From Asparagopsis taxiformis (lineage: Eukaryota > Rhodophyta > Florideophyceae > Bonnemaisoniales > Bonnemaisoniaceae): a stretch of 64,000 bases of DNA. The position numbers were made by a program, and so were the translations under genes. The notes under the pieces were generated by a model. The model did no database searches. It saw only the letters and a program-made list of their open reading frames with translations, and had not been told where the DNA came from. The stretch spans positions 124,001 through 188,000 of the forward strand of contig JALQPE010000211.1 in the NCBI GenBank assembly GCA_030407315.1, given 5' to 3'. Below, one piece after another: positions 30,017 to 40,274 of the stretch. The stretch's first letter is position 1, and every line of letters begins with the position of its first letter.

Positions 30017-31126
30017 ATGGCGGGAAAATTGTATGCTTCGGAGAATGATGCGCTGCACGATGAAGCCAGTGATGAATCCGTACCCGTTGTTCTGCACCCG
30101 CTAGTGGTGATGAACATTTCGGACCACTTCACTCGTTTCGCCGCCATGGGCATGTTCCCTGAAGCAACTGCCCGCAACGCTGCTTCCGACCCGTCAGCAG
30201 CAGCCCACACTCTAACAGATGCATCTGGCCGCACGAGAGTCCTGGGTATACTGCTTGGAACGCAAAGTGGCCGTACCGTAGAGGTTTGCCATTCGTTTGA
30301 GCTGCGAGCTACTGTCACGGATCAACATCTCACAAAAGTGGATGTAGAGTTCATGGAGCGTCGCATTCAACAGTACAAGCAGATTTTCGGACAATACAAT
30401 GTCATGGGATGGTACTGCACGGGGTCGGAAGTCTCCGATGAGGATCTTAGATTGCATTCTGAAGTGTTTTCAGTTCTGAACGAGGCGCCTATTCTCTTGG
30501 TAATGAACCCCGCTTCGTGCGCAGGAAATTCCCGTCAGATGAAAGATGTTGCGTCCTCTTCTTCTCAGCCGCAAGGAGAACCTAAACTGCAGGGACATGT
30601 GCCTGGTGTGCTAGTGGCGTACCAGGTAGAGCTGAGAGTTGTGAATGACATGCCCAAGATGATTCTCGCTCCAGTACCTCATCGATACGCGTCGGCAGAC
30701 TCGGAAAGAATTGCTGTTAATCATGTTATGCGTCATGCCATTCCTGGAGGCGGCGATGGTGTCTCGAGCACCGCTCTTCATCTGGGGACACTTCGCCGCT
30801 CGATCAATATGCTGAAGAGCAGGATGCACCTGCTAGTGGCTTTCCTAGAAGCGATGGCTAATGGGCAGGTTGAAGTTGATCACGCGCTGCTCCGCAAAGT
30901 GGCGGGTGTCTGCGCAAGACTACCCGCTATGGATTGCAAAGAATTTTCTCAAGCCTTCGCAGATGAGCACGATGACTCTTTGGTGGTAACCTATTTAAGT
31001 GGAGTAACAAAATCATTGTGTGCGCTCAATGAAGCAGTAGATATGTTCAACAGATTTAATGAGAGGCCTGGTGGCGGTGGTGGCGGAGGCATTGCAAGAC
31101 GACGAGGAACTTTTTCTCATGCCTGA
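30017..31126 (+). CDS. CSN6: COP9 signalosome subunit 6 (catalytically dead MPN domain)
   Basis: 369 residues from the first ATG at 30017 (MAGKLYASEND). The MPN domain begins VVLHPLVVMNISDHFTR and includes VLGILLGTQSGRTVEVCHSFEL and YNVMGWYCTGSEVSDEDLRLH. The JAMM zinc motif is missing (no HxH before the last segment), as in CSN6 and its proteasome relative Rpn8. The C-terminal helices (LHLGTLRRSINMLKSRMHLLVAFL) form the family's helical bundle part. CSN6 pairs with CSN5 in the COP9 signalosome, which removes NEDD8 from cullins. The tail is Gly-rich (GGGGGGG). eIF3f and Rpn8 were considered, but the DxHLTKVDVEFMERRIQQYKQIFG region fits CSN6 best. Confidence 0.9.
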   Translation: MAGKLYASENDALHDEASDESVPVVLHPLVVMNISDHFTRFAAMGMFPEATARNAASDPSAAAHTLTDASGRTRVLGILLGTQSGRTVEVCHSFELRATVTDQHLTKVDVEFMERRIQQYKQIFGQYNVMGWYCTGSEVSDEDLRLHSEVFSVLNEAPILLVMNPASCAGNSRQMKDVASSSSQPQGEPKLQGHVPGVLVAYQVELRVVNDMPKMILAPVPHRYASADSERIAVNHVMRHAIPGGGDGVSSTALHLGTLRRSINMLKSRMHLLVAFLEAMANGQVEVDHALLRKVAGVCARLPAMDCKEFSQAFADEHDDSLVVTYLSGVTKSLCALNEAVDMFNRFNERPGGGGGGGIARRRGTFSHA

Positions 31127-31329
31127 CGCGATACTCAACTCTGTACAAAACGCAGACAGCCAATGTAGCCACTCTGCTTTCACAGTGGGTGATAACTTAG
31201 GGGTAACTTCTAACTGTAAAATAGACAACGACCAGTTCGAAACGCTGGCACTTCTTGCCCCAGATTTGAACTCTGCCATTTCCTCTTGAGTGATCTTCGA
31301 AGTGTGTGCCAATCAATCTGACCAGTGGT

Positions 31330-33408
31330 TCATTCCGCGTGTTCACCTGAAACTTCAAACTCTTCGACTTCATCCTCATCCCTTTCAGTAACCTCTAAAC
31401 TGTTATCGCCTTGATTTGGAGTGCCAGCAACGCTATTTCGTTTTCGACCAGAACCACTAGTCTTCTTCGGAAAGTCTTCTGGATTTAGATGCATTGTTCG
31501 GGCTCTGTCCTTCAAGCTCATTGCAGTTCTCAGGTAGTCTTCAGTCCAATACTTTTTCACAATCTTTTCCCATGCGCCCCATCCAAACAATGACAACCCT
31601 TCCAGCAGCCATTTGTCTTCCTCTGCAGAATAGCGCCCTGAACGCAATAATTTCCTACCAGAACCATGACGGCGAATCTTTCTCCTCGGCCCTGGCCCAG
31701 GGCTAGGTGATTCATCACCATTTCCCAAAGACAAATTCAGCCTTTTCTTCCTCTTCACACCAGTGCTTTCTGAGTCGGGAATGGGAGTGATTCTTCGGGC
31801 GTCCTCACCTGGGGAGTACATCCGACTTATGCTATCGCGATTGCGCCGCTTAGCCAATCCTGCTTCTTTCACAGACGAATGGAGAGGGTCAGAAGCATCA
31901 TCATATTGCATGCTCGTGACGACATCACGTAGTTTTCTAACCTTCTCTCCCTGGACCCCGGACAGTTCTTCATATTGCATTCCAGTATCTTGGTCTTCTT
32001 CATCAATCTTGTCAGGCTTAGTATGACTACCATCATTTTTTCCGCTGTGCGGACTTTCCTTCCGTTTCTGATCAAGTGGGTTCATTGCATCTCTCCGTCT
32101 CTGCCGAGTTTCCATCCGCCTCGGACTTCTCTGGGTCGGTCGACGAGTTTCCGTAGAGGAGAAATCCTCCGAGTCCATGCCATCTAGGGCCTTGGCTAAT
32201 CCTTTTATTCCATCACTGGTTCGATCAACGTCTTCGTCTGAATCAGTAAGACTGCTATCGTCGTCACGATTTGTGGCATTGGATGAACCATCAATATCAT
32301 TCAATTGCAGGCGTTTCGCAACTCGCTCAGAGCGGCGGGGGGATGATGCAATTTTCGCAGAGCGGCGGGTAGTAACACGGGGAGAAGTTTCAGCGTTCTT
32401 GCGGATTGAGCTGCGGACGGCTTCCTTCTGTTTGTCCAAGGAATTGCGCTTACTGCTTGTATCTGAAATGAGTTTTTCAGTGGAAACTTGTTCAGAATCA
32501 TCCTCGTCCAGGCTAGCCTGTGCATCATTGTCGAAGACTGTTGGTGAAAGTGCTTCACTCCTACGTCTTGATTTAGAACGTCTTAATGGCGTGTTCTCCA
32601 ACGCAGAATCTGAGTTGTACGTATCAGCTTGTTGCTCTGCATCCGAATCGTTCTCTCGCTCTTCATCGTCAGAGAAAAAATCAGGAACTGGACTTTTGCG
32701 ACGTTTTTGTCGAACCGGTTGTTCTTCTCCCCTGCTCACATTCAAAATCCATAGTTCACCAAGCTGCTCGTTCAGGGAGGCTCGATGCTGTCTTATGCTT
32801 GCACGCAAATCGACCACAGGATATGCTGCGAAGAAATTAGCAGCATCGGGGGTGGTTGTTTTCCTTTTGGCATCGACACGAGCCCTAGTAACAGACTTGA
32901 TGGCTTTGATACCCAAACTTTTCAGACGTGATATTCTAGCATTACGGTTCGGAAAGAAATGGCGAATACTGTCCATGTTCTGGCGGTAAAGGATGTGAAT
33001 CTCGTTGGACTTTGCAGTTGTCAATACTGCAAGGGTCGCACAGATAGAAGCCTCCAGAAGCAGAAGACTAAGCGAAGGAGTTAGAAGATTTTTGCCAAGC
33101 TTGAGACGAACAAGGAGTTGAATATGAGAGAGAATCTCTTCGGCGGGAGCGCTGGACTGGTTTTGAGCCACCTTTCGAAATAAGTCCTCGAGAGACTTGA
33201 GAGTTGTAGAGATGATTTGGGCGCCGACAGTTTCGCAGATACGACGTGCTCGTTCGGCACCGTAAAGATCCGCCAGAGCATTGGCAGTCGCGGTGCGGGC
33301 TTGAGGGTTCCATAAAGCGTCTGCCAGAGCGGGACATAGAACGAGGTGCCGCAATGCCTCTGTATCCAGAAAGGCGCCGCTCTTTGACCGTTTGCGAGAA
33401 CGCGCCAT
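31330..33408 (-). CDS. TRF/Tbf1-like telobox Myb protein, candidate double-stranded telomere-repeat binder
   Basis: 692 residues. The C-terminal Myb/SANT domain (about 592-641) reads RYSAEEDKWLLEGLSLFGWGA...WEKIVKKYW, and its third helix is RTAMSLKDRARTMHLN. This matches the telobox consensus of TRF1/TRF2/Tbf1 (RTxxxLKDRWRTM) except for Ala in place of Trp. The N-terminal 230 residues (ALRHLVLCPALADALW... to ASLNEQLGELWILN) are helical with hydrophobic periodicity, the position of the TRFH dimerisation domain in TRF proteins. The middle 240-590 is disordered, Ser/Arg/Glu rich. TRF proteins bind telomeric duplex repeats. The single C-terminal Myb, long linker and helical N-terminus all fit. 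Telomere binding itself is an inference. Confidence 0.75.
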   Translation of the reverse strand: MARSRKRSKSGAFLDTEALRHLVLCPALADALWNPQARTATANALADLYGAERARRICETVGAQIISTTLKSLEDLFRKVAQNQSSAPAEEILSHIQLLVRLKLGKNLLTPSLSLLLLEASICATLAVLTTAKSNEIHILYRQNMDSIRHFFPNRNARISRLKSLGIKAIKSVTRARVDAKRKTTTPDAANFFAAYPVVDLRASIRQHRASLNEQLGELWILNVSRGEEQPVRQKRRKSPVPDFFSDDEERENDSDAEQQADTYNSDSALENTPLRRSKSRRRSEALSPTVFDNDAQASLDEDDSEQVSTEKLISDTSSKRNSLDKQKEAVRSSIRKNAETSPRVTTRRSAKIASSPRRSERVAKRLQLNDIDGSSNATNRDDDSSLTDSDEDVDRTSDGIKGLAKALDGMDSEDFSSTETRRPTQRSPRRMETRQRRRDAMNPLDQKRKESPHSGKNDGSHTKPDKIDEEDQDTGMQYEELSGVQGEKVRKLRDVVTSMQYDDASDPLHSSVKEAGLAKRRNRDSISRMYSPGEDARRITPIPDSESTGVKRKKRLNLSLGNGDESPSPGPGPRRKIRRHGSGRKLLRSGRYSAEEDKWLLEGLSLFGWGAWEKIVKKYWTEDYLRTAMSLKDRARTMHLNPEDFPKKTSGSGRKRNSVAGTPNQGDNSLEVTERDEDEVEEFEVSGEHAE

Positions 33409-34324
33409 GGGGAAGAGGGTACCGAAAAGGCGGACGCGGTTGTGGTGATGGGCGTGGGGGAGGTCTCGGAGAGGATGGAATATAGGGAAAACGGAATGGG
33501 ATCTGTGGTCAGATTGGGCGCAGTAAAATTCAGCTGTGGATGCTTAGAACATTGCGGTCCATTGGGCATTCCATTGCCAAGAGCGAGCCGGCATGCATTC
33601 TAGGAACGAAACACTTTCGGTCTGAATGGAAAAGGCGCCAAATTGTGTATCTGGCGGGTTGATTTTTTCCAAAATACAATATTGACGCAAGTTATCATTG
33701 GCAAACTACACGTACGAATACGTCGGGACGCATGCAAATTTTCCAAATACCACGACTGCGGGTCATACTAGACACTTGAGTGCACTTTCATCCTCCCAGC
33801 CGGAGCATTCGACTCGTCGTCTTCTAGTCGGCAGTTGTTCCAGATGTGGAACTCAAGTCTAGCGCCCCCTTGCGTATATTCCGATCCGATCCGCTACGCT
33901 GCTGAGCAGAAGTATGATCACTTGTTCTATCATCACAATATGCAGTAAATTGCAGTGACATCCTTTTTTGTCTGGAGATTCCTCGTACAATCCCGCTTCA
34001 CACCGCTGCAGCATCATACGATCTCAGCTCCACAAACCAAATGTATACTGTTCCTGCCAGTTAGATACACTCCATGTCTTTCCTGGTTTAGTTGATCAAT
34101 CCTACGCAATGAGAACAAGCGCTACACCATAACTAGCCATGTAGCTGTCCTCGTGGTGTCGGGTTGTTCCTATTTCCATGGCGCATTGCATGTCAAGGAA
34201 CCCATTGCTTTGCACATACCTAAACTTCCACCCGCTACCATCTACACAGTAAAACTCAGGTACTCGGAAAACTAAGTGCAATAGCGCATCAGCAACATGC
34301 AACTAAAGAGCTTCCACGCCCACC
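33409..34324. other. Intergenic, no gene seen
   Basis: About 915 bp between two minus-strand genes: the promoter of the telobox protein (near 33409-33600) and the 3' flank of the ATP/ADP carrier. A 66-codon minus frame at 34102-34302 shows no family features. The repeated string ccgatccgat occurs at about 33881-33890. Nothing else recognised. Confidence 0.35.
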
Positions 34325-36280
34325 CTACTCAGTTGCCGCCTTTTCAGTCTGCTTGGCTTCTGCTGCTGCTGCAGTTTCCTTCATCATGTACGCGCTGAAT
34401 TGTTTGTCTAATGACCGTGCTGCTGATAGCCATACTCCAATAATGGCAAACAGAATAACTGCCAAGTATGGTGTTGATGCTGCAAGTGAACCGAGCGAGA
34501 AAATAAGAATCTGCTGGATGAAACTTCCTCCAGACTTTCCGAGCGGATTTCCAATCACATCGACAGCAGCCTTACCCTTAGACTTTTGTTCCACATCTAA
34601 TGGAATGTACGCCATCTCCTTACAGGGATCAAACAGTGAGTATTTGGAGCTCTTCGATAAAATGTTTTGCGCAGCACCAATCATTACTGCAGCAATCAGT
34701 GGAGTGGTGCCTATTGCTGCGATGAACGGACTTACAGCTTCTGCGAAAAGAATCAGTGAGAAGAATCCAATTCCAGTAACACCGAGCACAACTGGAGTCA
34801 CGTACGCCGCAGCTCCCCATCCATACTTGCGGAAAATCCACCGACCAACAAGCATCATGGAGAATGTCACAATACCCGTGCAACTTGAAAAGTTGCCCAT
34901 GAAAGCAGAGTATGAGTTGGGGTCCGGGTATGCAGCTCGAAGACGAGATTTCCACGTCACCTCAACAATGTTGATACTCATACCGTATGCAATTACAAGT
35001 AAAGCCAGGTCACGGATATACTTGGACTGCCCAAGGTACTTGGCCGACTCGACAAGAGTTAGTTTCGTCTTCACCTTGTTCGACTTTTGCTTCCTCGGTT
35101 CAAACAGATTGGGATCCGTGAGAATCTTGCGCTGCATGTAGTAATAACAACCCACGATGACAGTACCGCCAACTGCGATCATTCCCATTAGGTACTTGAG
35201 CGAAACGGCCCACCCGTCTACACCAGGCGGCAGTCTCGAGCGGATATCAGAAACGAATCGAACGTACTGGCCACTGAAAATGAGTGCCACATTAGCACCA
35301 AGTCCAAACAACGGGTAGTACTTCTTCGCCTCATCAACAGTTGTGACTTCATTGGCAAAACCCCAGAAAAGGAGCGAAACAACGACTGACCCCCACAGTT
35401 CAGCCAAAGTATAGAAAAGGGCATACGTCCAATTCTTCAAGATAGCAATTGGAGCAGTGAATCCAGCTGGAAGCTTGCTAGCAAGCATGGTACAGAACTG
35501 AACGGGATGCAATATTCCGGTGTTAGGGTAAATGAAGAAACCAAAGGCAAGGAAGAAGATAATGAAAGGAATGATGCACCAGTAGAACAGGGCCTCACGG
35601 GAGAGATTGTTGGATGCCTTGGAGTATCCAATAGTGAACAGAACGGCTCCTGGAAGATTGCAATATGTCTTCAGGAATGGAATAATCTCAGCTCCGGCAG
35701 ATGTCACAACAAGCACATCCTTGGTATCACGCAGGATTGTATAATTGAACAAAATGACAAAGAACATGAGACCAAGTGGTAAAAGCTTCTTTCGCTCATT
35801 TTCGGGCGGAATGAGGCCCCGAAGACGTTGTCCCAAGGTCAGCGGAGTGGATGCACCATTGCCAGCGGTGGCATCGGACATTTGCATTGGAGAGCCGAGT
35901 AGTTGTTGTTCCGACTTGGACATGGACCTTTCATCTTTGTTCCGATACACAATGCCAGCCAGGGTGGCAACTACAACAGCAAAGGCACCTCCGAGACGGG
36001 GGTCGAGAGCGCTGAAGCCCTTGAGAGGCATAACATTAGCGAGAGCGGGGTCCTGTGTCTGGACGGTCTTGTGGTCCAGATTGGCGGCGCGAGAAGCTTC
36101 ACTTGCCGGAAGTGCCACTCTCTTGGCGGATTGTTCTGGGGTGGCATTGTTGAATGGGCGGGCTGCAGACATGAGCGGCGTGAAAGCTCGTTTCCTCGGC
36201 ACTGTAGCTTTGGCTGCAAACGAGGACTTGGACGTGAGGGGCCCAGCGGCCACAAAGGCGAAGTTGGGCATGGGCGACAT
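34325..36280 (-). CDS. NTT: Plastid ATP/ADP carrier (NTT, Tlc family)
   Basis: 651 residues from the ATG at 36278-36280 (MSPMPNFAFVAAGPL), chosen because it begins a red-algal-type transit peptide. The frame is open a further 135 codons upstream. The Tlc core starts about residue 160 (ENERKKLLPLGLMFFVILFNYTILRDTKDVLVVTSAGAE), the family hallmark including the Lys important for transport. About 11-12 membrane spans follow, with FWGFANEVTTVDEAKKYYPLFGLGANVALIFSGQYV and KYSLFDPCKEMAYIPLDVEQKSKGKAAVDVIGNPLGKSGGS. The carrier exchanges cytosolic ATP for stromal ADP plus phosphate across the inner envelope. It descends from a Chlamydia-like carrier, as known for Archaeplastida. The C-terminal tail is Ala/Glu/Lys rich. 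Confidence 0.96.
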   Translation of the reverse strand: MSPMPNFAFVAAGPLTSKSSFAAKATVPRKRAFTPLMSAARPFNNATPEQSAKRVALPASEASRAANLDHKTVQTQDPALANVMPLKGFSALDPRLGGAFAVVVATLAGIVYRNKDERSMSKSEQQLLGSPMQMSDATAGNGASTPLTLGQRLRGLIPPENERKKLLPLGLMFFVILFNYTILRDTKDVLVVTSAGAEIIPFLKTYCNLPGAVLFTIGYSKASNNLSREALFYWCIIPFIIFFLAFGFFIYPNTGILHPVQFCTMLASKLPAGFTAPIAILKNWTYALFYTLAELWGSVVVSLLFWGFANEVTTVDEAKKYYPLFGLGANVALIFSGQYVRFVSDIRSRLPPGVDGWAVSLKYLMGMIAVGGTVIVGCYYYMQRKILTDPNLFEPRKQKSNKVKTKLTLVESAKYLGQSKYIRDLALLVIAYGMSINIVEVTWKSRLRAAYPDPNSYSAFMGNFSSCTGIVTFSMMLVGRWIFRKYGWGAAAYVTPVVLGVTGIGFFSLILFAEAVSPFIAAIGTTPLIAAVMIGAAQNILSKSSKYSLFDPCKEMAYIPLDVEQKSKGKAAVDVIGNPLGKSGGSFIQQILIFSLGSLAASTPYLAVILFAIIGVWLSAARSLDKQFSAYMMKETAAAAEAKQTEKAATE

Positions 36281-36924
36281 GGCGAGAATTGGAGGTGAAG
36301 GGAGAATTAGGATTGTTAGAAGTTGCAGCAGATCGCAAGCGTCGATAGGGATGTCGGCGGGGAGACGGATTGATATGCAGAATGAACGAGTTGCCTCGTC
36401 GCTTGATGGGTGCCACCCAATACGGCGAGGCCAACGCGTGACAGTGCCATTTGAAGCGATCTCCGCCGTTGAGCATTTTGGGGCATAGAACGGGCCATGC
36501 GTGCGAATGGAATCCTTTACTGTCCCCAGGTGGCGGAAAATGGTAGGAGAGATGAACTGAGCAATGGAGGCGTATCTCCCTGTGGACCAATCACCGCCAT
36601 ATGCGCCGTGCTCAACTGTGCTTGAAATATCTAAGAATCGCACAGATACATTCCGGCCAATAGCTGCCATCCTTGATAATAACATTCAAACAATCAAACT
36701 CGAGTATCATCACCTCCAACATTTCATGTATTCTTCAAAGACGCCTTTCCGAGCTCCAAGGGTGTGGTTGTTTAAGGAAACTTTCTTGATGCGACGTTTG
36801 GTACTTGAACCAATAATGCTAAACATAGGAACAGTCTTCCTTACCATTGTTTACTAGTCGCCTCATTCCCTCTTGAGGTCCGACGTTCGCAATAATTACA
36901 TTGTATAACCCCTAACTACGACAA
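36281..36924. other. Intergenic between glutamyl peptidase and the ATP/ADP carrier
   Basis: About 640 bp between two minus-strand genes. The carrier frame remains open to 36685, so an N-terminal extension cannot be excluded, but it is unlike a transit peptide. No other feature recognised. Confidence 0.35.
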
Positions 36925-39822
36925 TTACATTTCTTCCCCTTTGCAGTAACGATCAAGCCATGTCGTCATTTCCGCCAGTACGTGCATAACAGATTCTCGG
37001 GCCCTATATCCGTGTCCTTCGTGCGGTAGTGTCACGTATCGTGCGATCTTTCCATGACCTTTCAGTGCTTGATACATTCTCTCACTCTGCATTGGGAATG
37101 TGCCAGGGTTATTGTCCGCATCGCCATGAATCAAAAGCAGTGGCACTTTCACCTTGTTTGCATACATATACGGTGACATATCTGTATACACGTCTCTCGC
37201 CTCCCACAACGATCTTTCCTCACTCTGAAACCCGAATGGTGTCAACGTTCGATTATACGCCCCTGATCTCGCGATACCACAACAAAACAGATCAGGTGCA
37301 TGAGCCAACAAATTAGCAGTCATGAACGCACCATATGAATGTCCCCCAATGGCAATCTTGTCTCGCGACGCTATTCCTCGCCCCACCATAAATTCTACCG
37401 CTGCCTCCGCACTGCTTACCAACTGCGCAATGTAAGTGTCATTCGCTTCTGTTTCTCCCTCTCCGATGATAGGCATAGCCGGTCCATCAAGAATTGCATA
37501 GCCCCTAGTCAACCAATACAATGGCGTTCGCGCTAGTCTTACAAACCGGAATGGCGAACCTCGTGTCTGCCCTGCAAACTCTGCAGATTTGTACTCTCGC
37601 GGATATGCCCACATAAACACTGGCAACTGCCCATCTCGCTTGCTGTCGTATCCTGGCGGTAAGTAAAGAGATCCGTTTAAACGTACTCCATCAGCTCTTT
37701 CATAATGAACAATCTCTCGTTGAACGTCAATCAACTCCGGAGCGGGATGCGGAAACTTGGTTACCACTCGAAGTTTTGACTGTGTGGATGAGTGTGCTGA
37801 AAGTGGTTTCGCACCGTCCTCTGAGCTGTTCCGCAGACTAGCAAATACATCCTCAACTGCTTCTTCGAGATCCAAAATGAAAAAGTTGGGATTTTCCCTC
37901 GGACTTTCTTGTCGGATTAAAACATCTTTCGGTGCTCCCGTTGATTCCTCCTCTGTCAAGATAGTCACCACGGACTCAAATAATGGCGGGGTGCTTTGCC
38001 AAATCCTTGTCTTACTCCCAGACAATGTGTCAAACAAACTCATAAAGGGCCGGTCACCATCGTCTGAAGCTCCCGCACCCTGCATTAAAAGGAACGGACG
38101 GCTGATAGCTCCAGTTTTCGTGTCTCGTTCTCTTCCACGTGGGAAAATAAGTCTTATAACCACTTTTCCAGCGGCATTTCGTGTTGTGCATACGCTACCG
38201 GGATCGTTATAACGGTCCTCCCAATTCGGAACGTCAATAATGAGTCGTTTTGGGGCTTCACCCTGGCTCAGATCACATGCTCTGGCACAACAGGGCCCCT
38301 GTAGATCTTGAGCGACAGTCCCAGATTCACTTGAATCGGAGTCCGGAACGGATTCTGCATTAGGCGATCCAGGGGCAATAAGATACGATCTCGCAGACCT
38401 CGTCTTGTAGCGCCTTTCCGTTACCAATGCAACTGAGTCTGAACCCCAAGTGATTCCATTGTAACGCCAGTTAAGCGATATGAGACGACGTGGTACGCCT
38501 GTGAAAGGGGCAGAAAGTGTATAGAGACAGTCACGAATTTCCGCCTCTCTGTTTGGATCACCGCCGTCCTGTGCTTCCGCCCAATACAATGTAGCAGGCG
38601 AATCTGCTCTCCAGCCGATACCACGAGGACCTTCACCCACACCATCAAACGCAATAGGGATTTTATCCTGCAATGGAATCTCTGCAACGATGCACACGGT
38701 CGATCCGGTTTTCGCATCCCAAACCTCTACATTTCGAGGAAAACGCCCTGCAGGCATCATGTACTGATAAGGCGGGACCATAGCGTCAGTGAGAATGTAA
38801 CGGCCATTCGGGGATGGAGAGGCGCGTCGGAACGCTGCCGGCAGACCTAACGGGGTCATATGCGACGTATCAGTATCAACGAGGCCAAGTTGACAAGTCG
38901 TATAATGTTCAAAGAGGGCAACGTCGTGTCGCGATTGCAAGAGATCCTGGAAAGTTCGTGACGGGGCCGGGGTTTGGCTAAGGTTTTCTTGAATCACAGG
39001 ACCTTTCGGTACGGGAGATTTCTTTGGCACTTCGCGATCCTCCACAACGAACTTGGCGATAATATTTCTAGAATCAGAACACCATGTAAACGGATCGCCG
39101 CAAACGGCATTAAGTCTCACGCCAGGTTGGACACAGGTAGCATGTCGAGATTCAGCATCAACGACCCATAGTTCCAGTCCGTGGAAGGGTTTATAAATGC
39201 AGAATGCGAAGCGCGAGCCGTCGGGGGCCCAACGAACGTAACCAATTTCTAGAAAAGCGCGTTTTGGTGGCGGCGGAAGTCCGGTAATGGAAAGTTGTTC
39301 ACGTGCGGGATCATCGACGCGCTGCATAGTCATGCCGATAAAATAGTCTGCGCGCGACGGAGCGTAGGTATTAGCATTGATACGGAAGCCTGCGAGGCGG
39401 AGTTCCTCAGCGGCAACTTCAGCAATTGGGGGAAGATTTGGCTTTTCAAGCATGACGATCCAATTCTTATGGGCTGGCTGCAGGGAGACGGAGGGGTCTG
39501 CGTTGGCGTCGACGAGACGGGCAATTTCAGGCGGGGGCAGACGGTACATTTCCTCACATTCGTCTATGAAACATACGTCTTCTTCATCGTTGTCCAGGTC
39601 TGGAATGCGCGGGGTTGTGGGCGGACTAACGCCCTTTTGCGGGACAGTATTAGTATCTGACGGCTTGCCGGGCGGTTGACGCAGCACGGCTGTAGTTGTG
39701 AACGGGACATATGCGACAGTTCGGGGATGGTGCGCAGACGTGGGTCGGGTTGTGAATAAGGAAAGTGAGCGGTGCGAATTGAACGGGATGGGGGACACGA
39801 AGGCTCGCGTAGAGGCGTTCAT
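36925..39822 (-). CDS. CGEP: Chloroplast glutamyl endopeptidase-like serine peptidase (S9D, CGEP)
   Basis: 965 residues from the ATG at 39820-39822 (MNASTRAFVSPIPFNSH), which starts a transit peptide; the frame is open to 39999. An N-terminal beta-propeller part covers about 90-650, with a recognisable DARNIIAK-type repeat and IGWRADSPATLYWAEAQDGG. The alpha/beta hydrolase domain holds the catalytic Ser in GGHSYGAFMTANLL (about 830), the Asp in LLIHGDADNNPGTFPMQSE and the His in LPHEGHGYRARESV. These match plant CGEP, a stromal peptidase that cleaves after Glu and cooperates with Clp in protein turnover. The DapB-like bacterial S9 enzymes are the nearest alternatives. Arranged in tandem with the plastid ATP/ADP carrier. 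Confidence 0.93.
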   Translation of the reverse strand: MNASTRAFVSPIPFNSHRSLSLFTTRPTSAHHPRTVAYVPFTTTAVLRQPPGKPSDTNTVPQKGVSPPTTPRIPDLDNDEEDVCFIDECEEMYRLPPPEIARLVDANADPSVSLQPAHKNWIVMLEKPNLPPIAEVAAEELRLAGFRINANTYAPSRADYFIGMTMQRVDDPAREQLSITGLPPPPKRAFLEIGYVRWAPDGSRFAFCIYKPFHGLELWVVDAESRHATCVQPGVRLNAVCGDPFTWCSDSRNIIAKFVVEDREVPKKSPVPKGPVIQENLSQTPAPSRTFQDLLQSRHDVALFEHYTTCQLGLVDTDTSHMTPLGLPAAFRRASPSPNGRYILTDAMVPPYQYMMPAGRFPRNVEVWDAKTGSTVCIVAEIPLQDKIPIAFDGVGEGPRGIGWRADSPATLYWAEAQDGGDPNREAEIRDCLYTLSAPFTGVPRRLISLNWRYNGITWGSDSVALVTERRYKTRSARSYLIAPGSPNAESVPDSDSSESGTVAQDLQGPCCARACDLSQGEAPKRLIIDVPNWEDRYNDPGSVCTTRNAAGKVVIRLIFPRGRERDTKTGAISRPFLLMQGAGASDDGDRPFMSLFDTLSGSKTRIWQSTPPLFESVVTILTEEESTGAPKDVLIRQESPRENPNFFILDLEEAVEDVFASLRNSSEDGAKPLSAHSSTQSKLRVVTKFPHPAPELIDVQREIVHYERADGVRLNGSLYLPPGYDSKRDGQLPVFMWAYPREYKSAEFAGQTRGSPFRFVRLARTPLYWLTRGYAILDGPAMPIIGEGETEANDTYIAQLVSSAEAAVEFMVGRGIASRDKIAIGGHSYGAFMTANLLAHAPDLFCCGIARSGAYNRTLTPFGFQSEERSLWEARDVYTDMSPYMYANKVKVPLLLIHGDADNNPGTFPMQSERMYQALKGHGKIARYVTLPHEGHGYRARESVMHVLAEMTTWLDRYCKGEEM

Positions 39823-40274
39823 TTTGCGGAGGATGAGTATGGTGCGGTGAAGGAGTGCCAGGGTGCGGTGCGGTGGAATCGCAGGATGAGAATATGTAGT
39901 GGATGAATTGGGCGAATGTGAATGACGTGGAGGTTGTGATTGAGCAGGAGGAAGAAAGTTATTTGCGTGCATTGGGATGACGGTAAAAAGAGATTGCATG
40001 CGTAGCAGCGGCGCAAATGCTCAGCACAACCAATTGTTTTGGATAATTTCCATAACCGTAGTGTGTTGGCCAACTTAAAAGGGTGTCTTAACCATTTCGC
40101 CGCACGCTTTTGCAAAATATCTCTTCGCTATAAAACAACTCCACATCATAATTTGCCTCATATTTGAGCTCAATTTTTCACCTAGGGTTATTCCACAATT
40201 AGCCATCATTGCCATCCACCGTCTTGTCCGCCAATATCTGTTTCCATGTAACCGTCTCCATCACTCTCCATGCC
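39823..40274. other. Divergent intergenic region between CGEP and DBR1
   Basis: About 450 bp with both promoters. Minus-strand frames here overlap the upstream open part of the CGEP frame. A TATAAAA at about 40130-40136 lies 140 bp before the DBR1 start. No gene recognised. Confidence 0.35.

Noticed and set aside
32177..32989. 270-codon plus-strand frame
   Set aside because: Antisense to the disordered middle of the telobox protein.
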